From: Eucalyptus grandis
Taxonomy: Eukaryota > Streptophyta > Magnoliopsida > Myrtales > Myrtaceae
Assembly (NCBI RefSeq): GCF_016545825.1
Contig: NC_052612.1
Location: 41,771,738 to 41,835,737 of the forward strand
Reading direction: 5' to 3'
Length of the DNA stretch: 64,000 bases
How positions within the stretch are numbered: position 1 is the stretch's first letter; every line of letters begins with the position of its first letter. The position numbers and the translations under genes were made by a program. The notes beneath the pieces were generated by a model, which worked only from the letters and a program-made list of their open reading frames with translations, searched no databases and had not been told where the DNA came from. Positions 38,865 to 49,912 of this stretch are shown in pieces.

Positions 38865-40617
38865 CCAAGCTAATCATCCAGCGAAGGAAACCCATAAAAC
38901 AAGAGAACAAACAAAAAAGAAGAGCATGCCAAGCTAAGCTATGAGACAGTATGTAATGTGAAGCACGGTTGTTTTAGCCGTATGCTCTGAGTAGGGAGGG
39001 CAGGAATTTATCGAATAATCAGCCTGATGACACATGTAGGAAAACATCTTTGTCCTTTAGATATCGAGTATGTTCATGACCATTCCTCGATGGGTTTGGT
39101 CGACAAAAAGACAATGCTGATAGTGACTTTACAGGTATTCTATCGAAATCATGATCATGATTGATGGATTGTGTGAGCCACACAAAATATTAGTAAGATG
39201 CCTGAAAACCAACTTGATATGGACACAAAAACTACAAATTCACATTACCGTGGTGAATTTTATCCCCTGATGATGATAAATCAATAAAAAACGCCTCTCA
39301 GTAAAACATGTTCAAAGTGAAGTGAGATATGTAACATCAGATGCTCTTACCCTGATTTCAAAGTCATGAGATCTAGTGTACAATTATCCTCGGAAGGGTT
39401 AAATTGAAATTTCGACTGTTGATGACACCTCTAACTTTACATTGATTCAGATACTTTAATCGCAAGAGAGTAGAAATGACTGCTCAACATAAACAGGAAA
39501 GCCACGCAGGATACTTTACCCGCCAATGATAATGGCTATTCTATACGTTCAACAGATAGAGGCCAAAAGATGAATGCTTGTTTTGATGGAAAAGCGGAAG
39601 AGAAGTGAAAGCATAGTTCATAGACGACTAGCCGGATCTGCAAGCAATAGCATTGACTTCTTCGACAAAGGTTTAAGAAATTCTCTTATCATCAGAACCA
39701 GAAAGCAAACAGAATCAAACCCGTGATTCAGAAAAGAGGTACGAGGTTCATACATGAGGAACTTGTTGGAATGGCAATAAAGAGCGAATATTATGAACTG
39801 CTGAACTGAATACGAGGAGAAAATACAAGGATAAAACAAAAAGTTTTCTTGCACTCGATTTAGATGAAATGGTGAGGATGTTTATCATCTTTAAGACCAA
39901 ATTAGGTTTAGCAAACAATTACTAAAAGATATGTAGCCGATATAAGATTAAATTAATGGAACAGAATGGAAAAGCCAAAGAGCAGTGCGATGTTCCTCAG
40001 AGGGAGCAAATCAACAAACTATGTATTGTCTAGTGAGAGATCAAGAAAAGCTAACTACATCACACGGCACATTACAGTGACATAAATACTCTAATGAAAT
40101 GAAAAAATCTATTAAAGTTGCGGAATTTACAACAGACACAAGTAATTTACATCAACAGTTGAACCCAGACCAATTGATGGAAGGCTGCAGTGATAAATCA
40201 CTGTGTTGAAATCTGATGATCTACCAATCACCAAGCAGCGCGCAACATCCTATCCTGAAGTAGAACAAATCCCGGGCAACATTTGCTTGCAATCCTCAAT
40301 GCCCACCTACCCCAGCCAGACTCTAACATTTAGATGGCCTTATCGTGCCAATCTACCAGCATCAAAGTCCAGCTCCAGCAAATTCCTATACATTCAGTGA
40401 CAGGAACCTTTCGATAAAAAGTAGTTTCCTGGAAGCACATTTCAAGCAGCCAACAGAAAAGACCCCAGCAAAAAGCTAAAAGCACAGTAGTTATGAATGA
40501 GCCAAAACTAATGCTTGAAAGCACAGACACAAATGATCATTCTCACCATAAAAGTAAAACTTTTAAGGAGATGACAGAAAGGTCCTGGGGGAAGAAAATT
40601 AGTGATTACCCCAAAAC
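38865..40617. other. Intergenic spacer and probable 3'UTR of the MYBC1-type gene
   Basis: AT-rich sequence without a recognisable gene. The rightmost few hundred bases should be the 3'UTR of the minus-strand GARP gene. No repeat structure stood out. Confidence 0.5.
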
Positions 40618-41551
40618 TCAATCATCTCCGGTGGGAAACAAAGTGAGGACCTTTCTCTCTCCACTTCCCTTGACCGAATCCGACTCTCCAACAGAGGACT
40701 GAATAGGGTTGTGCATTGACATTGCTGCCGCCATGCTATGCGCGATCTGCCCCTGCCTGCTTTGCAACAGAGGATGCTCAAACTGTCCATTTGGCGGTAA
40801 CCCAAAATGGCCCACTTGCCTGTGGTACTGTGGAATGGCTGCTGCCGCGGCAGCCTCTGCCGCTAGATGCTGGTGGTGCTGCAGTGCCAAGAAATGGTCC
40901 GAACTCGGCCTGCCTGGATGCAAGAAATGGGGCGGCACTGGCGCGCTTGCAAACAACCGCTCGGTGGCGGCATCTGCGCTGCTGCTGCCACCTCCGCCGC
41001 CAGATAATCCCTGCATCCGCCTGAGGTAGAGGCGGTACTTCTGCAGGTGACTGGCTACATTCTCCCGGGTCAACCCGTCAACGCTCATCAGCTGCATTAT
41101 GGTCTTGGGCACGGCGTTCTTGATCCCAAGGTGCGCCACCGCGTCCACAAACCGCTTGTGCAGCTGGGGCGTCCACACCAGCCGCGGCCGCTTGAGGGTC
41201 CGGGCCGGCTCGTCCCCGCCTCCCCCTGCCCCTCCCCAGACCCCAGATCGCCCGAATCGGCAAAATCCACGGGGCCAGGTTGGCGCGCCGCCGGGGCACC
41301 AGTCTTCGAATCGCGACTGGAGGAACTCAGTGCTGCGGCAGCGGCAGCGGCGGCGGCGAGGGCAGCAGGTGGCGCTGTTTGGCGCCGACGACGGAGATCG
41401 AGTTATTGCTGGAGGAAGGGCCTCTCCCGATGTCGAAAGCGAGAGCGAGATCAGGAGTGATCAGGGACTGAGTCAAGGGCGTGAGCTCCTCAGGCGGGGG
41501 AAGCTCCACTTGCCATTTCGTGAACCAATTACCACCATCGTCTTCCCTCAT
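40618..41551 (-). CDS. MYBC1: GARP (MYB-like) transcription factor, MYBC1/LUX type, with two apparent frameshifts
   Basis: Nuclear DNA-binding protein of the LUX/MYBC1 group; Arabidopsis MYBC1 is linked to freezing tolerance and LUX to the evening complex. The N-terminal frame starts at 41551 with [20 protein letters not shown], then [19 protein letters not shown]. The GARP domain lies in another frame: [40 protein letters not shown] and the SHLQKYR signature, ending [11 protein letters not shown] at 40618. Between them the conserved [14 protein letters not shown] block lies in a third frame. So two single bases seem missing, one in the CCG/GCC repeats near 41330 and one in the G-run near 41210-41225. 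Family members are normally intronless, so introns are not a natural explanation. All conserved domains are intact. I consider it a functional gene with sequence errors, or less likely a young pseudogene. Confidence 0.8.
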
Positions 41552-42007
41552 CGCCAGGCCGATTCGGCTCCAACCCAGTTCGCTATATCGCCCGTACAGT
41601 GAGCCGATCCCTCGCAAGTACCAGATTCCGCACGAGGGGAGGGGAGGGAAGATCGGAGCGCATAAAGGCACGATTTTTAAGGCAAAGACTTTCCCCTTCT
41701 TTCTCTCTCCTTTTTTCTCTTCCTAGGATTCAGGGTGTCGGAGAGATTGGGATGGAGAGGTGTTCGAGGTGGATCTCGTTGGTTTCTTCTTTTCAAAGCT
41801 TTGGAGTTAGTGGGATGATGATGCTTTTTTCCTGCTTGTCGTGAATTTACTTGTTGGGGGTCCTCCTCTCCTATTTTTGTCTCTCTCCTTTCCGGGATTT
41901 GAGGGGTTCTCTCTTTATTCCCTGAGAGCGAGTGTCGTGAAAGATTCCACGACTCCGTGGGGTCCGATGTCGCGGTTTTTTGTCGGGCGCGGAGCCGCCG
42001 AGCTCTC
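41552..42007. promoter_or_regulatory. Upstream region of the MYBC1-type gene
   Basis: Pyrimidine-rich leader (as read from the gene) and promoter. The open frames here are antisense translations of the leader. No named motif is claimed. Confidence 0.3.
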
Positions 42008-42572
42008 TCCTCCCGTCCAGGGATTATCAACGTCGTCCCCCCCACCTTGGAAAAAATCTTGCACTCGTTGGTAACCTAGTCTTGCGTGCATCGACGATGT
42101 GAAGTCAAATCCCATGTGGATTCCACATGATTTAAGAGAAATTGGTGCTTGGATTCATTGCCTAGAATGTATAAATACGATTCTTGAATAAATATGAGTA
42201 ATACGGTGTATGAAATTTCCGATGTTTGGTAAGTATGAAAGGCATAGAAGAAAAGATCCAAATGGATTGAGAGAATGATGAGGGTCGTGTGTTTACAAGT
42301 GTTCTAGTACAATAAGAGATGTTTTCCATTACTCCCCTCCCATCCAGGGAATATCAATATCGTTCACCCCCCCTCTCGGAAAAAAATCTTGCCTTGGTCG
42401 GCAGCCTAGTATTGCATGCATTGACAATGTGAAGTCAAATACCATGTGGATCCTACTTGATCTAAAAGAAATTGGTAGATTAGAATTTTTGTCCGGAAAG
42501 TATCAAAGTAATATGGCTTACAAGATTTTAGATGTTTGGTAAGTATGAAAGATTCAAATGGTTTACGAGGTT
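42008..42572. repeat. Diverged direct duplication of about 240-260 bp
   Basis: Copy 1 runs from about 42008 to 42270 and copy 2 from about 42332 to 42572. Shared landmarks in the same order are TCC(A/G)TCCAGGGA, AAAATCTTGC, CAATGTGAAGTCAAAT or CGATGTGAAGTCAAAT, CATGTGGAT, AGAAATTGGT, and GATGTTTGGTAAGTATGAAA. Divergence is moderate, so this is older than the 14.5-kb duplication. Non-coding. Confidence 0.8.
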
Positions 42573-44006
42573 TGGTTAGCTAGTTAGTCCAAAGTGGAAG
42601 TAGATGTTGGGCGCGCTATTCTTGACCAGGAAAATTTTGGCCCGCCGACAGCTCATTGCAACAAAATTAGGGACAGGTGGAAGGAAATGCTGATGGGCTA
42701 CCAAACAAGTCGAAGTTCAATTTCCTTCCAAAACACGGTAACCATTTCCGTGCTATATTTTGACAAGTGACTTGTCGTGGCAGAAGAGAATTGCCTAGAA
42801 CTCCATGTTTCAGGAAGACCATAAGTTTGCTTAGAATTTAGAGAAACGACCATCTCTAGGGCTTGTGATCTACAGACAAAGTTTCAAGACTTGGGGATTT
42901 TTCGACTTGTTCATGTCCTCTGTGAAGATTCTTTCACATGGAAAGTGGACAGAAACTTGCTTGTTTGGCTATTGCGCCAATACCATCTGGAACTCGCTCG
43001 TATGCGGCGAGCGTGTTCATCTTCTTCGCTCAAGAATTTGGGTACGAGGTTTATTTGTGGGGCGACTATTCGCGGTGCGATGTGCGCGCATGGGACCACA
43101 ACCGCTGTGGAAAAGTTCACGCCTTTCCACACTCGAGTTAAAGTCAATTTTCTCGACTTGCTTTTAAGCTTTCTTCATGCCCGCAAACTCATGGAGACTG
43201 GAATTTTAACGAAAAGCTTAACCGGCGAGATCAACGAATTGCGCACCATCATTCAATGTCTCATCGAGACCGTATTTGAGTATCAGGTTCTTGGTCCGCG
43301 CCTGTGGACTTCAAATCAAAGAAATTATTCACAACTTTCAGGACAGTTGAATTCCAATGTTCGGACCAGTCCAGTTCCACGGTGGGAGTGTTCAGATTCA
43401 GTTGTGCATACTCCAAGTCCAAGACAAAGTAATAACGCCGTGCTATGCACGGGAGAGAAGGAAGATTTTCGATCATGGTCCATGATATATCTAATAGCAT
43501 AGTGAGAACCATTAATAATCTTACGATGTAAAGAAAGTAGATGGAAATTGTTTTGAAGTTGGACAAGTCAAGAGAGTTCTGCGCGAGAATTGTTCAGTCT
43601 TATTACTTCATGAGATTATACAGATACGATTCATGTACAAATTGTTCTTTGTCATTGAATTATTGGACCGAATATTATGATTCATTGCATTAACGTTCAC
43701 ATGTCATATTATTAGGTTATTTGATTAATTATTATTTTTTGCTAGTTTTAATGTTATATCTCATTATTAAACGATGAGGCCAAATATATCCAAATATATA
43801 ATATATTCCAATGTTCAAAATTTTCATGAGTGGGGATTCATTTAATTACCTAACTACGCATTTACATAGACATCACCTTTGTCCCTTAAGCCTGTGAGCT
43901 TAGTCTTACCGAAGTTTATCGCTAATGAAAGAAGAGTACTGCCAACTATTTTTTTATTCCTTTTCTAATTTAATTAAAACATTTTTTTTTTATTGAGGAT
44001 AGCTAT
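42573..44006. other. Spacer with an unassigned 203-codon open frame
   Basis: A plus-strand frame at 42891-43502 (203 codons, starting MGIFRLVHVLCEDSF) is the longest unexplained frame in the spacers. It includes a helix-like segment VKVNFLDLLLSFLHARKLME followed by EINELRTIIQCLIETVF. I do not recognise a family. The base composition is not clearly coding, and the frame overlaps others on both strands. It may be a chance frame or a fragment of a dead gene. The remainder is AT-rich and empty. Confidence 0.3.
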
Positions 44007-44548
44007 TAGGAATAAGCGGTTCCAAGTTTCGTACAAGTTCGAGGTGGAACTTGAAATCTATCCATCAAAACAGATTTTTCATTTTTTAGTATTGGAACCT
44101 AGAATTTAGAACCTATCTTGTCATAGGTTTTAGGATCTACTTATATTATTAATTGAATAATTACCGTGTGACTACCATTTGTTGTTATAATCCACTTACC
44201 ACAATTTATATACAGAGACACGAAAAATATGAAACATTAATAGAGTAAAGTTCTTAAATATAAAATGGAAACTTAAATTAGTAGTTCCAAATTATATACT
44301 CATCATTTGTTACCATGGAATACTGCAGGATTGTGTAAAGATATAGTTTGAGAAAAACACAAAAATTTGTTCTAGGTTCTAGACTCCACATCTCTAGAAC
44401 TTGAAACCTATTTATTGAAATAGGTTCCCAATTTTTAGAACTTGGAATGTAGCTTACATACTTTGGAACTTGGAATCGGATAGATTCCCACCAATCCAGT
44501 TCTCAGGTTTTAGATTTTAGTTTTACCTTATAACGACGCTCATCCCTA
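44007..44548. mobile_element. hAT-type MITE with perfect 8-bp target-site duplication
   Basis: 542 bases. Terminal inverted repeats are TAGGAATAAGCG on the left and CGCTCATCCCTA on the right (10 of 12 complementary). Both are flanked by ATAGCTAT at 43999-44006 and 44549-44556. The interior is rich in short GAACCTA/TAGGTTC-like words in both directions and has no coding. An 8-bp duplication with TAGGG-type ends is the mark of the hAT superfamily. Confidence 0.85.
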
Positions 44549-44556
44549 ATAGCTAT

Positions 44557-45342
44557 TATTTGGAAGTTTAAGAAAAAGGAAAAATAAATGGAAAAGGCTA
44601 TAGTAAAGTGAGGTGGAGTGGCATCCATATAAGGCAGAAATTATATTAGTAAGAAATAGAATGCTTGAGTAAGTTGATCCATGTGATGAGAGATTGCAAG
44701 GACTTTTCAAACTTTCTTTGTTGCTTCGATCCGTACCGAGCAGCTTAGAACGAGAACGGCGACTACGTTGATCCATGTGAACGGGTCTTCTTTTGTTCTT
44801 GGTCTGTCGTGGTCAGCCAAGCACGAATGTCCACCAGGGGAAGTTCCGCGATCATGTGGACTGAAACTCAGTCAGGTGTTCTGGCATTCTGGCATCCAAA
44901 GCATAAAAAGAGGCAACGCGTCCCTCTGTTTTCTGTACTTCGTTTCTATCTTCCATTAATTCATCCGTGATGCCACCCAGCCCAGAAAAGCTTCGTCTCT
45001 CCATATTGCAGCTAGCGACTCTCACCCTTCGTTCATGATCTTTCCTCCCCCTTCTTTCTCCCGCATCCATTCACCTCGCCTGAGTTATTAACCGCCACCG
45101 AAAGCTTGTCCTCGTCGCGCCAGCTCAAACACCAGGGTGTCCTGAACAGACGGCCATCCGGCATCTGTCGTGGCGAGAGAAAGAGTAGCCTCCCTCTTGT
45201 TCAGAAATGAAGGATGAACATTTCGACTTTCGCTTGGAATGTCGCTTCATTCTCCGGTTGTGCATGATAGCGAGCAACAAGCTAAGCAGTTTTCAATAAA
45301 TTTCAGCCTGGATTCCAGAACTTTTCTTTAGTTAAAGGACTC
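44557..45342. promoter_or_regulatory. Upstream region of the CC-NB-LRR gene
   Basis: Promoter and leader of the receptor gene. Parts of about 44890-45342 resemble 57280-57568 upstream of the truncated second copy (shared CAACG(C)GTCCCTCT word and similar GGACTCATGGC(C/G)GATGGA start context), so the duplication included 5' flank. The 8-bp-flanked MITE ends about 800 bases before the start codon. Confidence 0.45.
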
Positions 45343-48083
45343 ATGGCCGATGGAGTGGTCACGTTCGTGCTCAGCAAGCTCTCAACGGTTATAGAAGAAG
45401 AGCAGTATTTGCTGAGAGGGTTCAGGGAAGAGCTCAAGCACATAAGAGATGAATTGGAGAGCATCAGGGCCTTCTTGAGGGTTGCTGACGGGATGGAAGA
45501 AAGAGATCCGGAACTCAAGGTGTGGGTGAAGCAAGTCAGAGACGTTGCTTTTGACATCGAGGATGCTCTCGACGAATACGCGATTAGTCTCGTTCGTCCC
45601 ACTGAGCGTGGTGTCCGATCCTATATCCAAAAAGTCACCTTCCCCTTGAAGACATTGAGAGTGCGGCGTCAAATTGCCTACCGAATATTTAATATCAAAG
45701 CCAGGGTATTAAGTATATCAGAGCGGCACCAGAGGTACCGCTACAAGTTCAGTGTAATCGAGCACCATGGATCGAGCTTGGTATCCAGAGACGATCCATG
45801 GATTGATCCTAGAGGAAATGCGCTATTACTCGAGGAATCAGAGCTGGTAGGAATCGAAAAGCCAAGAAACCAACTCGTGGAGTGGCTTGTTGGCGGAGAT
45901 TCGAAGCTTGAAGTCACTTCTATAGTGGGAATGGGTGGATTAGGCAAGACTGCCCTCACGAAGAAAGTTTTCGATAGTGCAGTAGTGAAGAGTCATTTCG
46001 CTAGTCATGCTTGGATCACCATTTCAAGATCATTTGACGTCAAAGATCTTCTGAGGGATATGATAGAGCAACTGTTTGAAGAGATTAAGCTACCGGTTCC
46101 CCCTGGAGTAAGCGCCATGAATGGGGATAGGCTGAAGGCGTTTATCCATGCATTCCTTCAGCAAAGACAGTACTTGATCGTTCTCGACGATTTGTGGAGC
46201 TCGCAAGCATGGGAGTTAATGCAATTTGCATTGCCTAGAAACTTCCATGGAAGCCGAATTATGATCACAACCCGCGCGGCCGATGTAGCCTTAGGTTGTT
46301 GCATCGAGTCACCAGACCGAGTCTACAACTTGCAGCCTCTGCCTCCCCAAGACTCTTGGCTTCTGTTCTGTAAGAAAGCATTCCAAGGAAACTTATGTCC
46401 TCCTCACTTGGAAGACATCTCGCGATGCATTTTAGCCAAGTGCAGAGGATTACCCCTTGCAATCGTTGCTATTAGTGGCGTCCTAGCTACGAGGGGTACG
46501 AGTAGAGTGGGCGAATGGGAAATGATTCGGCGCAATCTTGGCGATGAATTAGAAGGTAACGACAGACTTTTCAATCTGCGAAAAATATTGTCGCTCGGCT
46601 ATTCCGATTTGCCTTACTACTTGAAATCTTGTCTCTTGTACCTGAGCGTTTTCCCTGAGGACCACATAATCGGGCACAATAGGCTCGTCCATCTGTGGAT
46701 CACCGAAGGATTCGTGGAGGAGAAAGAAGGCAAAACATCGGAAGAAGTCGCAGAGAGGTACCTCGAAGAGCTTCGCAACAGAAGCTTGATCCAGGTTGCT
46801 AAAGTAACTTCCGACGGAAGGATCAATGCTTATTGGGTACACGACATCTTAAGAGAGATCCTGCTGACGAAGTCGAAGGATCAAAACTTCGCTGAGATTT
46901 CCAATCCAATGACAGCAAGGTGTTCTGGTGATGCTCGACGCGTTGCCATCCACTGTAGCTTGGCCAATCCACAATTGAGCAAGATCAATGCAGTCCGACT
47001 CCGCTCTCTACTCATGTTTGGAGTGCCCGATTTGCCATCCAGCTCATCGTTATTGCCATCGCTTAGAAACGAGTTTAAGCTGCTCGAGGTGTTAGACCTG
47101 GCAGATGCCTCCCTCGATGTGTTCCCAAAGGAGATCGTCAGATTATATCAATTGAAGCATCTAAGCTTGAGAGGGAAGAAGATAGACAGGGTTCCAAGCA
47201 CAATTGGGAACCTGCAAAAGCTTGAGATTCTGGACCTGAAGAATACCTTGTGTCGGAGTTGCCTGCTTCAATCCAAAGGCTACGACGCCTGAGACATCTC
47301 TTGCTCTACCGGTATGAATCGGGTTCGGACCTGTACTATCGCAAGTACGGTTTCAAAGCGCAGGCAGGAATTGGGGGCCTGGTTTCGCTGCGAAAGTTGT
47401 GCTGCATCGAGGCAGACAGAAAAAATGGAGTGATCATGGACATTGGGACCATGAGGCAGCTCACAAAACTGAACGTGAGAAGCTTGAGGAGGGAAGATGG
47501 GAAGGCCTTGTGCTCCTCAATCCAGAACTTGAGCAGACTCCAAGTGCTATGGTTATGCTCAGTTGATCCGGCTGAGGTCCTCGACATCGAGCAATTGACT
47601 CCGCCGTGTTTCTTGCAACGGCTCTACCTGGAAGGGTGTCTAGAGAGAATACCGTCCTGGACCTCTTCCCTCTACAGCGTGACGCGACTGTACTTACGCC
47701 ATAGCAGGCTACAGTACGACCCGCTCGAGTCCATGGAGGCTCTGCCTAACCTCGTGGAGATTCAGCTCGGTGACGCTTACGAAGGCGAGTCGTTGTGTTT
47801 CAGAAGAGGCGGATTCCCGAGGCTGAAGCTGATGTGGCTGATCAAGTTGAGGAATCTGAAGCGGATGATAATGGAGGAGGGGACAACGCCGAGGCTCGAG
47901 AAGCTGACTCTACGACGATGCGAGTCGCTGAAGGAGATGCCGGCCGACTTCGAAAGGCTGGCCAGCCTGAAAGTGGTCGTGTTCGACGGCATGCCCCGGG
48001 AACTCTTCGCCAGGCAGAACGCGGAGGCTTCGCATCTGTCGAAAGTTTTTATCGACGACGGGATTTTGTCGAGGTATGTCTAG
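45343..48083 (+). CDS. CC-NB-LRR disease-resistance receptor (RPM1-like), one apparent frameshift
   Basis: Intracellular immune receptor that detects pathogen effectors or their action. The first frame (45343-47292) holds the coiled-coil with an EDVID-like DIEDALDEY (about 71-79), the NB-ARC P-loop GMGGLGKT (196-203), kinase-2 LIVLDDLW (278-285), RNBS-B GSRIMITTR (303-311), GLPLA (369-373), RNBS-D CLLYLSVFPED, and VHD (499-501) in place of the usual MHD. LRRs begin near residue 580. The frame then breaks at about 47248-47252: ACCTTGTGTCGGAG here, where the paralogue at 58343 has ACCTTGGTGTCCGAG. The LRR region continues in the next frame from SELPASIQ to a stop at 48083. With the missing G the protein would be about 913 residues, normal for the class. 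Either a recent pseudogene or a sequence error. Confidence 0.92.
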
Positions 48084-49628
48084 AGGACAGAACAGCTTAG
48101 GAAATAATTCGAGAACCTGAGATCAGGCATGTAAAAACAGCTTTAGTATGTAGTTCGTGTATTTCTTCCCTAAGAAATTCGAGTTCAGGCATGTAAAAAT
48201 GAGGCACCCGAATCGTTGTTACCATTGTTATATGTGTCAGGTATTAAACATGATTACACGGGTTGGATGCTTAAATTTCGGGTAATTATATAGCATATGC
48301 GCTCTTTGTAAAAGAAAATACTTTCACATGCGGCCATATGTATTATTACTTGGAATTTTTTGTAAAGTTGTGCTCGACAGAAACTTGATGGTTTTAATTA
48401 AAGTTCAATTGAGGAGCATTGAGGGCCAATTAAAATAATAAATTAGCTATTGGATTCTAATTTCTCTTGAAGTCTTGAGGACGTTGCAAAATCGGAATTA
48501 ATAATGTGCAAACAATAGACTGAGAACAATAACGAAATTGCATGAAACTTTATTGAAGTTTAATAGATGGCTTACATTCTCGGAGGCCGTGCTTTCTCCC
48601 AGACTGAAACTGGACATGAACTGCCAATGGAGATGACTGTGGAATGAATAGAGAAATTACACAATTAACAAAAGTACGACTATGATGCTTTTATGAACAA
48701 AGGTAGATATTGGAAATCGGGAAATCTAATCTAATTTGAAATTCGAACTCTAGTCTAAATTGATCTTCTCATCTTCGTAGTCAAAATCTGATACGTGCAG
48801 GTGTAGTTTTTCGTGATGTCACCCCCTTTGATTCTCTCTACAGCTTTAAACGGGCATATTCCATCAAGCGTTCCACGTTCCTCCGTGAGAATTTCTAATC
48901 GTCTTGACCTGGGCATTACTCTAGAGACGACTCTATCTGTAATATACGTGTGTGCTCTGAGTTAATCGTCGGTGGACAACGTGTGGGGTACTTCATGTCA
49001 CATCCCAATTCTTAGCAGAAATTGACCGATCACCTTTCCTCTTGAAAAATACGCAACATCAGACTTTCTATTATCCACGAAAAAAACATTACCACTACCA
49101 ACTCAACTAAACTCAACAAACTTCATTTCAGACATATACGATTCCCTTGAACATTACCCAAAATTCAATTCTCAAAAATCCAATGGCCGCTAAGCAAAGA
49201 ACTTGGAAAAAAGAAGGAAAGGGATGAGCAACTATAGTTTAGTGAGTAGTGTGTATCTCTTTTAAGTAAATCAAGCACTCGGTTAGTATATTTATAAAGT
49301 GATAATGAAACTCAATAACCCCAAATCCAATATATAACAAACTTATAAGTTGAAAATAAGTTATATAATACTTCAAAATAACTATATTCATAGTAGAAGT
49401 AACATTTTCGTCAACACTATTAAAATAAATAATCAGTGGTCCGGTCCACTAATTAATCTCACGCACCAGAGTAGAGAGAGATTTGATAGGAAAGTGGTAG
49501 AGACCTTCTTGTATATGATAATCAAAGGGACCACATCAGATGTTAATGGTTTATTTCATTAACCAATCTCATCAAATCACACGTCAATAATCCATTGCAT
49601 CAATCAATCTCAAATCACATCACATCCC
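48084..49628. other. Intergenic spacer after the receptor gene
   Basis: Receptor 3'UTR, then AT-rich sequence. Around 48994 the sequence TGTCACATCCCAATTCTT looks like the start of a Gypsy-type LTR and might belong with the tandem repeats that follow, but I could not find its other end with confidence. Confidence 0.4.
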
Positions 49629-49912
49629 AAAGCCTTGAGGTGACTCCCACAAGACTCATGTCATCATGTAGCACTTAACTTTTAAATAGTACAAAACTCT
49701 AGAGATAGCTCATATGAGACTTGTGTTACCGTGGAGCACTTAACCCTTGACTAATACATATAAATGTTACAAGACCATAGAGGTGGCTCTTTATGAAACT
49801 TGTATCTTTTTATAGCACATAACATTTTATCAACACACATCAATGATACAAGGTCTTAAAATGACTCCCACAAGACTTGCGTCATCATGTAGCATTTAAC
49901 CTTTGGCCATTC
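49629..49912. repeat. Four degenerate tandem units of about 60-90 bp
   Basis: Each unit carries the succession GAGGTGGCTC-like, ACAAGACTTGTGTCATCATG-like, TAGCACTTAACCTTTGAC-like. Units begin near 49629, 49690, 49775 and 49853. First and last are most alike (both ATGACTCCCACAAGACT or TGACTCCCACAAGACT). Similar repeats occur within plant LTRs, so this may be part of an old solo LTR. Confidence 0.7.

Noticed and set aside
40709..41602. Long plus-strand frames across the MYBC1 gene
   Set aside because: They are antisense shadows of the GC-rich minus-strand gene with its conserved GARP domain.
42891..43502. 203-codon plus-strand open frame
   Set aside because: No motif or family recognised, other frames overlap it on both strands, and no promoter or splice context supports it. 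Mentioned only within the spacer entry.
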